Notes under the pieces: model-generated
The model's database searches: none
Seen by the model: the letters and a program-made list of their open reading frames with translations, nothing else
Told to the model about the DNA's origin: nothing
Program-made: the position numbers and the translations under genes
Part shown: in pieces, positions 8,677 through 18,674 of the stretch
How positions within the stretch are numbered: position 1 is the first letter of the stretch
Layout of the letters: each line of letters starts with the position of its first letter
From: IDS-8 sp964491485
Lineage (GTDB): Bacteria; Pseudomonadota; Gammaproteobacteria; Steroidobacterales; Woeseiaceae
Length of the DNA: 64,000 nt
Reading direction: 5' to 3'
Assembly: GCA_964491485.1 (NCBI GenBank)
Contig: CAZBGV010000003.1
Span: 1 to 64,000 of the forward strand

Positions 8677-10283
8677 ACGGCACCATCGACTGGATCGCGG
8701 TCGGCGTATTCCTGTTCTTCTTCCTGCTGGTCACCGTCCTCGGTTTCCTGGCGGCGCGCTGGCGTGCCGGGAAGGGGCTGGACAGCCTGCACGAGTGGGG
8801 TCTCGCCGGGCGCGGCTTCGGGACGTTCGTCGCGTGGTTCCTGATCGGCGGCGACCTGTACACGGCGTACACCTTCATAGCGGTTCCCGCGCTGCTGTAC
8901 GCCGGCAACGTGGTGGGCTTCTTCGCCGTGCCTTACACGGTCCTCGTCTACCCGCTGATCTTCATCTTCCTGCCGCGGCTCTGGTCGGTTTCGCACCGCC
9001 ACGGCTACTGCACGACGGCGGATTTCGTGCTCGGCCGCTACGGCTCGCGCAGCCTGGCGCTCGCCGTGTCGCTGACGGGCATCCTCGCAACGATGCCGTA
9101 CATCGCGTTGCAGCTCGTCGGCATCCAGGTGGTGCTCGAGACGATGGGCATCGGCGGCGGGGCAGGCGCTTCGCTGCTGGAGCGCGACCTGCCGCTGTTC
9201 GTCGCTTTCGCCGTGCTGGCGGCCTACACCTACTCGTCCGGCTTGCGGGCGCCTGCCCTGATCGCCTTCGTGAAGGACTCGCTCATCTACATCGTGATCC
9301 TGACGGCGGTCATTTACCTGCCGCTCAAGCTGGGCGGTTGGGGCGCCATTTTCGACGTGGCGCAGCAGAAATTCGACCAGCCCGGGACGCCGACGACCGG
9401 CACCCTGCCGCCGGAGTCGCTCCATTGGGCGTATGCATCGCTGGCGCTCGGCTCGGCGCTCGCGCTCTTCATGTATCCGCACTCGATCACGGCTTCGTTG
9501 TCGACGAAGAACCGTAACGTGCTGCGGCGCAACGCGGCCCTTTTGCCTGCCTATTCCTTCCTGCTCGGGCTGCTGGCACTGCTCGGTTTCGTCGCGCTGG
9601 CCGCCGGTGTGACCGTCGACAACCCGCAGCTCGCGATCCCCGCGCTGTTCCAGCAGGAGTTCCCCTCGTGGTTTGCCGGGACCGCCTTCGCGGCCATTGC
9701 CATCGGCGCCCTCGTGCCGGCGGCGATCATGTCGATTGCGGCCGCCAACCTGTGGACGCGCAACGTCTACAAGCCTTTCATCAAACCCGACATGACGCAC
9801 GCGGACGAAGCGAGGCAGGCGAAGCTGATGTCCCTGCTGGTGAAGTTCGGCGCGCTCGTTTTCGTGCTCGGCCTGCCGACGAAGTTCGCCATCAACCTGC
9901 AGCTGCTCGGCGGCGTGTGGGTCCTGCAGACGTTCCCCGCGATCGTGATCCCGCTCTACACCCGCTGGTTTCACCGGCGGGCGCTGTTTTGCGGCTGGCT
10001 CGCCGGGATGGCTTACGGGACGTGGACGGCCTGGCAGGCGAATTTCTCGGCGGTGGCCAAAGTGCCGTTCACGGAAACGGTCGGGTACATCGCGCTGACC
10101 GCGTTCGCGATCAACGTCGCGGTCGCCGTGCTGCTGACCGTGGCACTGCGCGCGCTCCGGGCAGCGGAGGGCAGCGACGAGACGGTGCCGGCGGACTATT
10201 ACGCGGATGCCGGCGACGAAGGCGTGGTGCCCGTCGCGGACGCGTGCCCCGCGGCGGCTCCGGCCGGCGACCGCTACTCGTAG
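8673..10283 (+). CDS. Sodium:solute symporter family (SSS) permease, MctP/PanF-like
   Basis: 536 residues with about 13 hydrophobic helices, starting with a GTG that overlaps the DUF3311 stop. Conserved SSS features include the N-terminal DSLHEWGLAGRGFGTFVAWFLIGG block and FMYPHSITASLSTKNRNVLRRNAALLPAYS, typical of monocarboxylate/MctP-like members. Likely substrates are short organic acids, but this is family inference. Its last 10 bp overlap tail-to-tail with the MacB-like permease gene on the other strand. Confidence 0.9.
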   Translation: MNGTIDWIAVGVFLFFFLLVTVLGFLAARWRAGKGLDSLHEWGLAGRGFGTFVAWFLIGGDLYTAYTFIAVPALLYAGNVVGFFAVPYTVLVYPLIFIFLPRLWSVSHRHGYCTTADFVLGRYGSRSLALAVSLTGILATMPYIALQLVGIQVVLETMGIGGGAGASLLERDLPLFVAFAVLAAYTYSSGLRAPALIAFVKDSLIYIVILTAVIYLPLKLGGWGAIFDVAQQKFDQPGTPTTGTLPPESLHWAYASLALGSALALFMYPHSITASLSTKNRNVLRRNAALLPAYSFLLGLLALLGFVALAAGVTVDNPQLAIPALFQQEFPSWFAGTAFAAIAIGALVPAAIMSIAAANLWTRNVYKPFIKPDMTHADEARQAKLMSLLVKFGALVFVLGLPTKFAINLQLLGGVWVLQTFPAIVIPLYTRWFHRRALFCGWLAGMAYGTWTAWQANFSAVAKVPFTETVGYIALTAFAINVAVAVLLTVALRALRAAEGSDETVPADYYADAGDEGVVPVADACPAAAPAGDRYS

Positions 10284-11499
10284 CGCAGCGATTCGATCGG
10301 GTCGAGCTGCGCGGCCTTCGCGGCGGGCAGGATGCCGAAAACGACGCCGACGGCCGCGGAAAAGCCGACCGAGAGCGCAATCGCCCACGCCGGCACGTGC
10401 GCGGGCGGGAAGCTCGGCAGCATCGAGGCGACCAGCGCGCCGATGCCCCAGCCGAGCGCGATGCCGAGCAGGCCGCCGAGCAGGCACAAGAGCACGGCTT
10501 CGATCAGGAACTGCAGCAGGATGTCGACGCGGCGCGCGCCGAGCGCCTTCAGGATGCCGATCTCGCGCGTGCGCTCGGTGACCGACACCAGCATGATGTT
10601 CATGATGCCGATGCCGCCGACCAGCAGCGAGATCCCGACGATGCCCGCCGCCACCGCCGTGATGGTGTTGACGACCGAGTTGAAGGATTCGGTCAGCTGC
10701 TCGGCGGTTTGCACGCGGAAATCGTCATCTTCGCCGGACGCCAGCCCGTGCTGCTGCCGGAGGACGCGGCGGATGCGTTCCTCGATCTCCGCCATCTCCT
10801 CCAGGTCGTCTACGAGGAGCTGGACCTGGATGTCGAATTCCCGCGATGCGCCGAGCAGCCGTTGCATGGTGGCGTACGGCAGCAGCACGTAGTTGTCCTG
10901 CGAGAAACCGAAGATTTCCCCGCGCGTTTCCATTACGCCGACGACCTTGCACCACTCCTCGCCGATGCGGATGAACTCGCCGAGGCCGCCGTCCTCGAGC
11001 TCGAGGTCCTCGACGACGTCCGACCCGACCAGGCAGACGAGCCGGCGGCGCTCGTTGTCGCTGCGCGTGAAGAACCGGCCCTGCTGCGGATACGAGCGGT
11101 TCACGTCCATGTAGCTGCTGCCCACGCCGAACGCGCGCGTGAAAGTCGTTTGCGCGCGGTAGCCGACGTTGACCATCTGGTTGCGCGGGTCGTACAGGAG
11201 CGGCGTCACGCTCGATATGCCGTCGACCCGGTGCTCGATGGCGCGCAGGTCGTCCTCGGTGAGTTTCGCGATCCGCCCCTGGAAGTATTTCTCGCGCGGG
11301 GTGTACGAGGAGATCGTGACCGAATTCGATCCCAGGCCCTGGAACTGCGCGTTGATCATGTATGACATGCCCTGCACGATGGACACGACGGCCACGACGG
11401 ATGCCACGCCGATGATGATGCCGAGCGCCGTCAGGAAAGAGCGGAAAGCGTGCGCACGGATCGCGGCGAATGCCGAGCGCAGGCTTTCGAGCAGCAGGC

Positions 11500-11503
<4 letters not shown>
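10274..11503 (-). CDS. MacB-like ABC transporter permease (FtsX domain)
   Basis: 409 residues: one N-terminal TM helix (FLTALGIIIGVASVVAVVSI), a large periplasmic MacB-PCD domain (about 45-280), then three C-terminal TM helices of the FtsX domain (MNIMLVSVTERTREIGILKALGARR is diagnostic). The start is a TTG at 11503 that overlaps the ATPase stop (TTGA); longer frames upstream are just read-through of ATPase DNA in another frame. It works as the mechanotransmission permease of a tripartite efflux or lipoprotein-type export system with the two genes upstream. Confidence 0.92.
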
Positions 11504-12191
<688 letters not shown>

Positions 12192-12195
<4 letters not shown>

Positions 12196-13397
12196 CCGGC
12201 CTCCATCGCTGCCTTCCCGGCTTCCTTTTCCGCTGCCGCTTCGATCACCCGGTCGCCGGGCCGCAGGTTGCGGAGGGTGCGGAACGGGCCGGACACGACC
12301 GTTTCGCCGGCGCGGAGCCCCTCCCTGATCTCCGCCAGCGAATCCGACGAAAGGCCGAGCGTTACCTCGCGGCGCACCGCGTGCCCGTTCTCGACGGCGA
12401 ACACGTACGGCTGCTCGGCCTCGTCGCCGGCTTCGCCGTCGTACAGCACCGCTTGCAGCGGGATTGCGAGGCCGTCTTCGCTCGATTCCGTGTAGATCTC
12501 GGCGCGGGCGCTCATGCCGGGCCGCACGCCGACGGAGCCCGGGTCGTCGAGCCGGATCTTGACCTCGAACGAGAGGTTCTGCTGGTTTGCGGCGCGCGCC
12601 GCCGACGCAGCGATGGATTCGACCACCCCGGCAATCGCGGTGTCCGGGAACGCCGAGGCGTAGATGGCCGCCGGCTGCCCCAGCCGGATCTCGGCGATGT
12701 CCGCTTCGTCCACGTTCACCTCGGCGAGCATCACGGACGGATCCGCGATGATCGCGAGCTCGGACCCCGGAATGTTGGTCGTGCTCATGATCACGGCCTC
12801 GCCCGGACGCAGGTCGAGCTTGATCACGACGCCGTCGATCGGCGAGCGGATTTCCGTGCGCGCGAGGTTGTCGCGCGCCTGCGCGAGCGCGGCTTCGGCC
12901 TGGGACAGGTACTGCTCGCGCGAGCGCAGGTCGATCCCCGCGAGCTCCAGCTCGTTCTGCGCCGCTTCGAACGTGTTCGAATCGATCAGCCGCTGGGCGT
13001 AGAGCTCGCGCTGGCGGCCCGTCTGGCGCTCGATGTTCTCGAGGAACACGCGCTGCCGCTCGATGGCGATCTTCTGCAGCCGGACGTTCGCTTCCTGCTG
13101 CTCGACCTGGGCGCGATACTGCTCCTGGTCGAGGGTGATGATCACCTGGCCGGCGGACACCTCGTCGCCTTCCTCGACCAGCACGGCCTCGACCTTGCCG
13201 ACGACCTCCGGCCGCAGCAGCACCTCGTCGCGGTAGGCGAGGGCACCGGAGGAGAGAATCGCGCTGCGTACCGCCTGCGCCTTCACCTCGGTCAGCTCGA
13301 CCGATTTGGCGTCGTCTCCGCCGGTGAGCTTCGCCGCCAGCGGCACGCCGACGATCAGGACCCCGAGGCCGACGAAGATGACCGCCTTGCGGTTCAT
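12192..13397 (-). CDS. MacA/HlyD-like periplasmic adaptor
   Basis: 401 residues. One N-terminal membrane anchor (AVIFVGLGVLIVGVPLAAKL), a split lipoyl domain (LLRPEVVGKVEAVLVEEGDEVSAGQVI and EIRSPIDGVVIKLDLRPGEAV), and a long coiled-coil hairpin between them (about 95-190). This is the adaptor that joins the downstream ABC transporter to an outer-membrane factor. Its start lies 10 bp after the Yip1-like gene's stop, extending the operon to four genes. Confidence 0.92.
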
Positions 13398-13407
13398 CCG
13401 CCGGGCG

Positions 13408-14136
13408 TCAGGTGGCGATCAGGAGCGCCCAGATGCCGAAGACCAGCACCCAGGGCGTCACGGTGACCAGCGCCGCCTTCATCGTCGACGAGCGCGTCCA
13501 GCGGGCATAGCCGAGCACCATGAGCGCGAGCGTCCAGAAGTTCACGAGCGTGAGCGTGTTGCCCCAGTTGAACCAGGGGTCGCCGGCTTCTGCGTGGATG
13601 ACGAGCGAGTTCAGCGACAGCGGGACCAGCTCGTTGATGGGGAGCTGATTGCCGTCGGCGAGGAGCATGACCGCGAACGCGGCGAGCCCATTGACGACAC
13701 CCACGAAAGAGGTCCAGGCGGAGAACGAGAACCATTGCCCGTAGCCCAGCGACGGGTCGCCGGCGACCTTGTTGACGAGGTGCAGGTAGACGGCCTGGAC
13801 GGCGAGAATCACGAGCGTCATCAGAACGATCGCGATCGTGCTGAACAGCATCTGCCGGCCGGGCGAGAAAAAGCCCCGCATCGCCTCCGCCTGCTCGGCG
13901 GATGCGCCTTGCGCCGCCATCTGCGCAACCGTCTCGTCGATGAACCAATCGAAGTCGACCCAGCTCCAGTAATACACGTACGCGCCGATCGTGACCGCGA
14001 GCAGGATCAGGAGCGGCCACCAGCACCAGCGCGGATGGCCGCGGACCCCGTCCAGTGCTTGTGAGGGCGCCGCGACGATATCGGTCAGCGCGTTGAGGAT
14101 CGTGTAGCCGGCAGCCGGCGTCGCTGTCACGTTCAT
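13408..14136 (-). CDS. Yip1-family integral membrane protein
   Basis: 242 residues with about five TM helices, including ILLAVTIGAYVYYWSWVDFDWF near the N-terminus. Residues 85-110 contain the FFSPGRQMLFSTIAIVLMTLV stretch common in bacterial Yip1-domain proteins. It heads the MacAB-like operon. Bacterial Yip1 proteins have no settled function; its position suggests a helper of the efflux complex or a membrane-sensing role. The ATG at 14136 is used; the much longer open frame that runs upstream is read-through of unrelated genes. Confidence 0.75.
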   Translation of the reverse strand: MNVTATPAAGYTILNALTDIVAAPSQALDGVRGHPRWCWWPLLILLAVTIGAYVYYWSWVDFDWFIDETVAQMAAQGASAEQAEAMRGFFSPGRQMLFSTIAIVLMTLVILAVQAVYLHLVNKVAGDPSLGYGQWFSFSAWTSFVGVVNGLAAFAVMLLADGNQLPINELVPLSLNSLVIHAEAGDPWFNWGNTLTLVNFWTLALMVLGYARWTRSSTMKAALVTVTPWVLVFGIWALLIAT

Positions 14137-14207
14137 GACGGAATACCCCCGGGATGGCTCATCGCTTGGCGGATGATTCCCGGGTACTGTACCAGATCGT
14201 GGAACGG

Positions 14208-15755
14208 CTAAAGCAGCCAGTCGATCGGCAGCCAGGACAGGAGCTCGACGACGCCGCGCTCCCAGGCCGTGGTGCCGGGCTCGGTGTCGTGGCGGATCCG
14301 CTCGCCGTCGTGCTGCTCCACCCAGCAGAGGTCCCCGTCGGCGGCGAGCTGCACGCGGTAAGCCACTTCCGGGATCGCCTCGTCGAACAGCTGGCCGAGC
14401 CGGCCCGCGAGATAGGGGCTGTCGATCACGAAACCGAGCTCCGTGTTCAGGCTGGCCGAGCGCTGATCGAGGTTGAACGAGCCGATGAAGATACGCGAGC
14501 GGTCCGCGGCGATGGTTTTCGCGTGCAGGCTGGTCGCCGAGCTGCCGAAAGGCCCGGCGACCCGCTCCTCGGGGGCGGCCGACCCGACGAGGCGCATCTC
14601 GAACAGCGCGACGCCGGCGGCGAGCAGCTCCGGCCGCCACTTGACGTAGCCCGAATGCACGGCCTTGACGTCGGTTGCTTCCAGCGAGTTCACGAGGATG
14701 CGGACCCTGACGCCGCCCTTCGCCATGCTGGTCAGCGTCTCGACGGCGGTCCGGGTCGGCACGAAATACGGGGAGACGAGGTCGAGCTCCGTGCCGACCG
14801 GCCCGAGAGCATCGGTCAGGAGCCGCGGGAAATGCGTTTCCGGCGGCGCGAGCCCGAGGCCCTTGGCGGGGTCGTCGCTCAGCATCTGCACGGGGGCCCA
14901 TTCCAGGGTGAGCGATCCCGCGAGCAGCTCGTCGACGGGCCCGGCGCCCTGCAGGGCCTCGAGCCGTGCCGCCGCTGCCGGTGAGGGCGCGAGCAGCTCG
15001 CGCACGCCGGCCCGGGGCGCCGGGAGCAGCGTGCCCGCGGGATGCGCGGAGCGGCTCGCCCAGTACTGGTCGAACTGCGTCGACACCTCGGCGACCACCG
15101 GCCCGACGGCCAGCACGTCGAGGTCCGAGAACGTCAGGGCGCCTGCGGGAGCCGCGTCGAAATATTCGTCGCCCACGTTGCGGCCGCCGATGAGGGTCAC
15201 CTGGTTGTCGACAGTAAACGACTTGCTGTGCATGCGCCGGTTGAGGCGCATGAAATCCGTGACATAGCCGAGCAGGCGGGCACGGCGCAGCACGAACGGG
15301 TTGAACAGCCGCACTTCCACGTTCGGATGCGCATCGAGAGCGGCCAGCAGCGGGTCGAGCCCCGCGGTGCGGTTGTCGTCGAGCAGCAGGCGCACCCGCA
15401 CGCCGCGCTCCGCGGCGTCGAAGAGGGCGCGGTACAGCAGCTTGCCCGTGAGGTCGTCGCGCCAGATGTAATACTGCGCGTCGATCGACCGCTCGGCGAC
15501 CTGCGCGAGCCGGAGCCGCGCCGCGAACGCGTCCTGGCCGCCGGTCAGCGGGTAGACCCCGGAGCGGCCCGGGTGCGCGGCGACCTGCGGCGCGATCGCA
15601 ACGCCGAGGCGGCTGTCGTCGGTATCGCGGAACGCTACGGACACGGAGCGGCCCTCGAGCGGCGGCAACGGGCTGGCGATATCGACCAGCACGAGCGCCG
15701 CGATCGTGCAGAGCAGCGCAACGATCCCCCTTCCCAGCGTCCTCCCACGCTTCAC
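14208..15755 (-). CDS. Phospholipase D-family protein, cardiolipin synthase-like
   Basis: 515 residues with an N-terminal TM helix (GIVALLCTIAALVLVDIA) and two PLD domains. The first HKD motif is HSKSFTVDN followed by IGGRNVGDEYF; the second is HAKTIAADRSRIFIGSFNLDQRS. Both catalytic H-K-D sets are complete, so it is probably an active phosphatidyltransferase such as ClsC/YmdC, acting on phospholipids at the periplasmic side. It stands alone with 71 bp to the Yip1 gene. Confidence 0.85.
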   Translation of the reverse strand: MKRGRTLGRGIVALLCTIAALVLVDIASPLPPLEGRSVSVAFRDTDDSRLGVAIAPQVAAHPGRSGVYPLTGGQDAFAARLRLAQVAERSIDAQYYIWRDDLTGKLLYRALFDAAERGVRVRLLLDDNRTAGLDPLLAALDAHPNVEVRLFNPFVLRRARLLGYVTDFMRLNRRMHSKSFTVDNQVTLIGGRNVGDEYFDAAPAGALTFSDLDVLAVGPVVAEVSTQFDQYWASRSAHPAGTLLPAPRAGVRELLAPSPAAAARLEALQGAGPVDELLAGSLTLEWAPVQMLSDDPAKGLGLAPPETHFPRLLTDALGPVGTELDLVSPYFVPTRTAVETLTSMAKGGVRVRILVNSLEATDVKAVHSGYVKWRPELLAAGVALFEMRLVGSAAPEERVAGPFGSSATSLHAKTIAADRSRIFIGSFNLDQRSASLNTELGFVIDSPYLAGRLGQLFDEAIPEVAYRVQLAADGDLCWVEQHDGERIRHDTEPGTTAWERGVVELLSWLPIDWLL

Positions 15756-15785
15756 CGGAGCAAGCGCTTGCGCCGCGCTCGACGG

Positions 15786-17309
15786 TCAGCGGGCGCGGCG
15801 CTCCAATTCCGCCTCCGCTTCCAGGCTCTCGACGTCGCGGAAGATCGTGGCCAGGGCGCGGATGCTGCCGTCCGCGATGTAGCTCGCACTGAAATCGTGC
15901 TTTGCGGGATCGCCGTCGGTCTCGATCCGGTCCCAGCGCGCGGCGTGCCCGACGTAGTTGATCGCGACGTCGTAATGCTGGCTCCAGAAGAACGGTGCAT
16001 CGATGTAGCGCTCGCCGGCGCCCAGGATGTTGCGTGCGGCGCATTGCCCCTGGCGCTGTGCCACGACCCAGTGCTCGACGCGGATGCGCTCGCCGCTCAC
16101 GGGATCGGGCCAGCGCGCGATGTCCCCGGCGGCGTACACGCCCGGGGCGCTCGTCTCGAGATACTCGTTGACGAGCACGCCGTTGTCCATCGCCAGGCCG
16201 GCATCCTGTGCCAGCGCCGTGCGCGGCCGCACGCCGATGCCGGCGACGATGAGATCGGCATCGAGACGCTCGCCGTTCTCCAGGCGCACGCCGCCATGCT
16301 CGAAGGCGGCCGCGGTATGCCGCAGGTGGAAGCGCACGCCCTTCGCTTCGTGCAGGTGGCGCACGAAGTCGCCGAGCTCGGCGCCCATGATGCGCTCGAG
16401 CGGCCGCGCCTCCGGCGCGACCACGTGCACCTCGACGTTGCGCTGCCGCAGCGACGCCGCGACCTCGAGCCCGATGAAGCTCGCACCGATGACGACGGCG
16501 CGCCGAGCGCCGCCCTCGACCGCCGCGATGATCGCCTCGCTGTCCGCGAGCGTGCGCAGGTAATGCACGCGGGCGAGGTCGGCGCCCGGTATGCGCAGGC
16601 GGATCGGCTCGGCCCCCGTGGCGAGCAGCAGCGCCCCGTAGCCGATCGCCTCGCCGCCTTCGAGCAGCACGCGGGAGCCGGCCGGGTCGATGCGCACCAC
16701 GCGCGTGGCGAGGCGCAGGTCGATGCGCTGCTCGCGGTAGAACGCCTCGCTGCGCAGCGGGATCCACGAAGGCTCCGCGGTGCCCGCGAGGTAGTCCTTG
16801 GACAGGTTCGGCCGGTCGCAGGGCGGCGCCGCATCGTCGGAGAGGATGATCACCGGCCCGAGATAGCCTTCGCGCCGCAGCGTCTCCGCCGCGGCCTCAC
16901 CCGCGGCGCCGCCGCCGACGATCACGACCGAGGCCGGGGCGCGCGCGGGCCGTCGCTCCGGGACGGCGAGCGGCGCTTTCTCGCGCACGAACACGCGCCC
17001 GTCCGCCGTTTCTACCCGGAAACGCGGCACGGGATTCAGCGCCGGCGCACCGATGGCTTCGCCCGTGCGCAGGCAGAAGCGGGCGTGATGCCACGGGCAG
17101 TGCACCGCATCCCCCACCCGCAGCCCCTTGCCGAGCGGCCCGCCGTAATGCGTGCAACGGCCGCCGATGGCGCAGAGCTCGCCGTCCACCCGCGCCAGCA
17201 GGACGGCGTCGTCGCCGACGCGTCCGGCGAGCAGGCCGCCTTCCGGCACGTCCGTGAGATCGATGCCGGCGCTGAGGTCCGGCCCCTCGGGTGGTTTCCT
17301 GCCTGCCAT
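15786..17309 (-). CDS. Rieske [2Fe-2S]/FAD-dependent pyridine nucleotide-disulfide reductase
   Basis: 507 residues. The N-terminal Rieske domain binds [2Fe-2S] through CTHYGG and CPWHHA (Cys-x-His ... Cys-x2-His). It is followed by an FAD/NAD(P) reductase domain with VVIVGGGAAGEAAAETLRREG (FAD), VIGASFIGLEVAASLRQRN (NAD) and VYAAGDIARWPD. This architecture is that of AIF-M3-like reductases and ferredoxin reductases with a built-in Rieske centre. Start ATG at 17309 has GAGGAG about 13 bp upstream. Electron acceptor unknown; the neighbouring DoxX gene (18 bp upstream) may be co-transcribed. Confidence 0.9.
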   Translation of the reverse strand: MAGRKPPEGPDLSAGIDLTDVPEGGLLAGRVGDDAVLLARVDGELCAIGGRCTHYGGPLGKGLRVGDAVHCPWHHARFCLRTGEAIGAPALNPVPRFRVETADGRVFVREKAPLAVPERRPARAPASVVIVGGGAAGEAAAETLRREGYLGPVIILSDDAAPPCDRPNLSKDYLAGTAEPSWIPLRSEAFYREQRIDLRLATRVVRIDPAGSRVLLEGGEAIGYGALLLATGAEPIRLRIPGADLARVHYLRTLADSEAIIAAVEGGARRAVVIGASFIGLEVAASLRQRNVEVHVVAPEARPLERIMGAELGDFVRHLHEAKGVRFHLRHTAAAFEHGGVRLENGERLDADLIVAGIGVRPRTALAQDAGLAMDNGVLVNEYLETSAPGVYAAGDIARWPDPVSGERIRVEHWVVAQRQGQCAARNILGAGERYIDAPFFWSQHYDVAINYVGHAARWDRIETDGDPAKHDFSASYIADGSIRALATIFRDVESLEAEAELERRAR

Positions 17310-17326
17310 GTCGCTGCTGGTGCTCC

Positions 17327-17755
17327 TCAGGCGAGTGCCGGCCGCGGCCCGCGCTGCATTGCCGCGTCGACGCTCCACGCCCCGGCGCCGGCAAACACGA
17401 AGTACAGGAACACGAAGCAGTAGAGCACGGCGAGCTCGCCCCCGTTCAACATCGGCAGGAGCACGTTGCCCTGGCTCGCGTGTCCCATGAAATACGCGAC
17501 GGCCATGAAGCCGCACAGGATGAAGGCGACCGGCCGCGTGAACAGGCCGATCAGGAACAGGAGCCCGCCGAACACCTCGAGGATGCCGGCGAGTCCGAGC
17601 AGGGACATGAGCTCCAGGTTGTCGAACATGGCCTGGTGCGGGAAGCCGAACAGCTTCGCGGTGCCGTGCGGGATCAGCAGGTACGCGGTGATGATCCGCA
17701 GGATGGCCAGCACGCGCGGCCGCCAGCTTTCGAAGAACGCCGTATCGATCGCCAT
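17327..17755 (-). CDS. DoxX family membrane protein
   Basis: 142 residues with four TM helices. The sequence LLIPHGTAKLFGFP and EVFGGLLFLIGLFTRPVAFILCGFMAVAYFMGH is characteristic of the DoxX/YphA/QoxD family. Members are linked to redox stress at the membrane. It is the first gene of a probable operon with the Rieske/FAD reductase, which fits a redox role. Confidence 0.88.
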   Translation of the reverse strand: MAIDTAFFESWRPRVLAILRIITAYLLIPHGTAKLFGFPHQAMFDNLELMSLLGLAGILEVFGGLLFLIGLFTRPVAFILCGFMAVAYFMGHASQGNVLLPMLNGGELAVLYCFVFLYFVFAGAGAWSVDAAMQRGPRPALA

Positions 17756-17894
17756 TCCTTACCCCTTTGTCGTGCCTTGTCGCCCGGGAGCGACTTCGTC
17801 CGACACGGTACTCCGGCGGCTGGTCGCGGGCAACATCGCCGCCGCCGGCCGTGTACTATTGTGCTTCGCCGCAAGCACTGCACGGACCTCCGCC

Positions 17895-18674
17895 ATGCCT
17901 GAGAGAATGCCTGCCGTTTTCTTCGGACACGGCAATCCGATGAACGCGCTGCGCAGCAACGCGTGGACCGCGGCCTGGGCGTCGCTCGGCGAGTCCCTGC
18001 CGCGCCCGCGCGCCATCCTGTGCATCTCGGCGCACTGGTACGTCGAGGAGACCGCGGTGACGGCGACCGACGAGCCGCGCACCATCCACGATTTCGGCGG
18101 TTTCCCGCGAGCGCTGTACGAATTCCGCTACCCGGCACCCGGCGACCGCGGCCTCGCGCTCGAAGTGCAGCGGCTGCTGGCGCCGGTGCCGGTGCGCCTT
18201 GCCGACGACTGGGGCCTCGATCACGGCACCTGGTCGGTCCTCTGCCATGCGTGGCCCGCGGCGGACGTGCCCGTCGTGCAGCTCAGCCTCGACGAGCGGC
18301 TGCCCGCGCGGGCGCATTACGAGCTCGCAGGCAAGCTCACGCCGCTGCGCGAGGAAGGCGTGCTGATCGCCGGCAGCGGCAACGTCGTGCACAACCTGCA
18401 CACCTACTCCTGGGGCCGGCACATGCCGGAGCCGTACGAATGGGCGAGCGCGTTCGAGCGCCGCGTGCGCGATCTGCTGCTCGCGCGCGAGCATGCGCCG
18501 CTCATCGATTACGAGACGCTGGGCCGCGACGCGCTGATGTCCGTGCCCACCCCCGAGCACTACCTGCCGCTGCTCTACGTCATCGCGCAGCAGCAGGACG
18601 GCGAGTCGATCGCTTTTCCGGCCGAAGGCATCGACGGCGGCTCGGTATCGATGCTGGCGGTCCAGGTGGGGTGA
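17895..18674 (+). CDS. Extradiol ring-cleavage dioxygenase, LigB/DODA (YgiD) family
   Basis: About 259 residues. Metal-binding and catalytic markers are GHGNPMNA (H12), ISAHWYVEE (H47), LDHGTWSVL and GSGNVVHNLH. This set matches the 4,5-DOPA-extradiol-dioxygenase-like branch (YgiD) that uses a Zn/Fe-type centre. ATG 17895 is chosen since GHGNP starts near residue 11 as in homologues; an ATG at 17907 is possible. The stop overlaps the next gene's GTG (GTGA, 18671-18674). Physiological substrate unknown. Confidence 0.88.
   Translation: MPERMPAVFFGHGNPMNALRSNAWTAAWASLGESLPRPRAILCISAHWYVEETAVTATDEPRTIHDFGGFPRALYEFRYPAPGDRGLALEVQRLLAPVPVRLADDWGLDHGTWSVLCHAWPAADVPVVQLSLDERLPARAHYELAGKLTPLREEGVLIAGSGNVVHNLHTYSWGRHMPEPYEWASAFERRVRDLLLAREHAPLIDYETLGRDALMSVPTPEHYLPLLYVIAQQQDGESIAFPAEGIDGGSVSMLAVQVG

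Noticed and set aside
13408..16767. 1119-codon minus-strand frame suggesting a giant fusion
   Set aside because: Only its last 242 codons are a real protein (Yip1-like). The rest is an out-of-frame reading of the PLD and Rieske/FAD genes.
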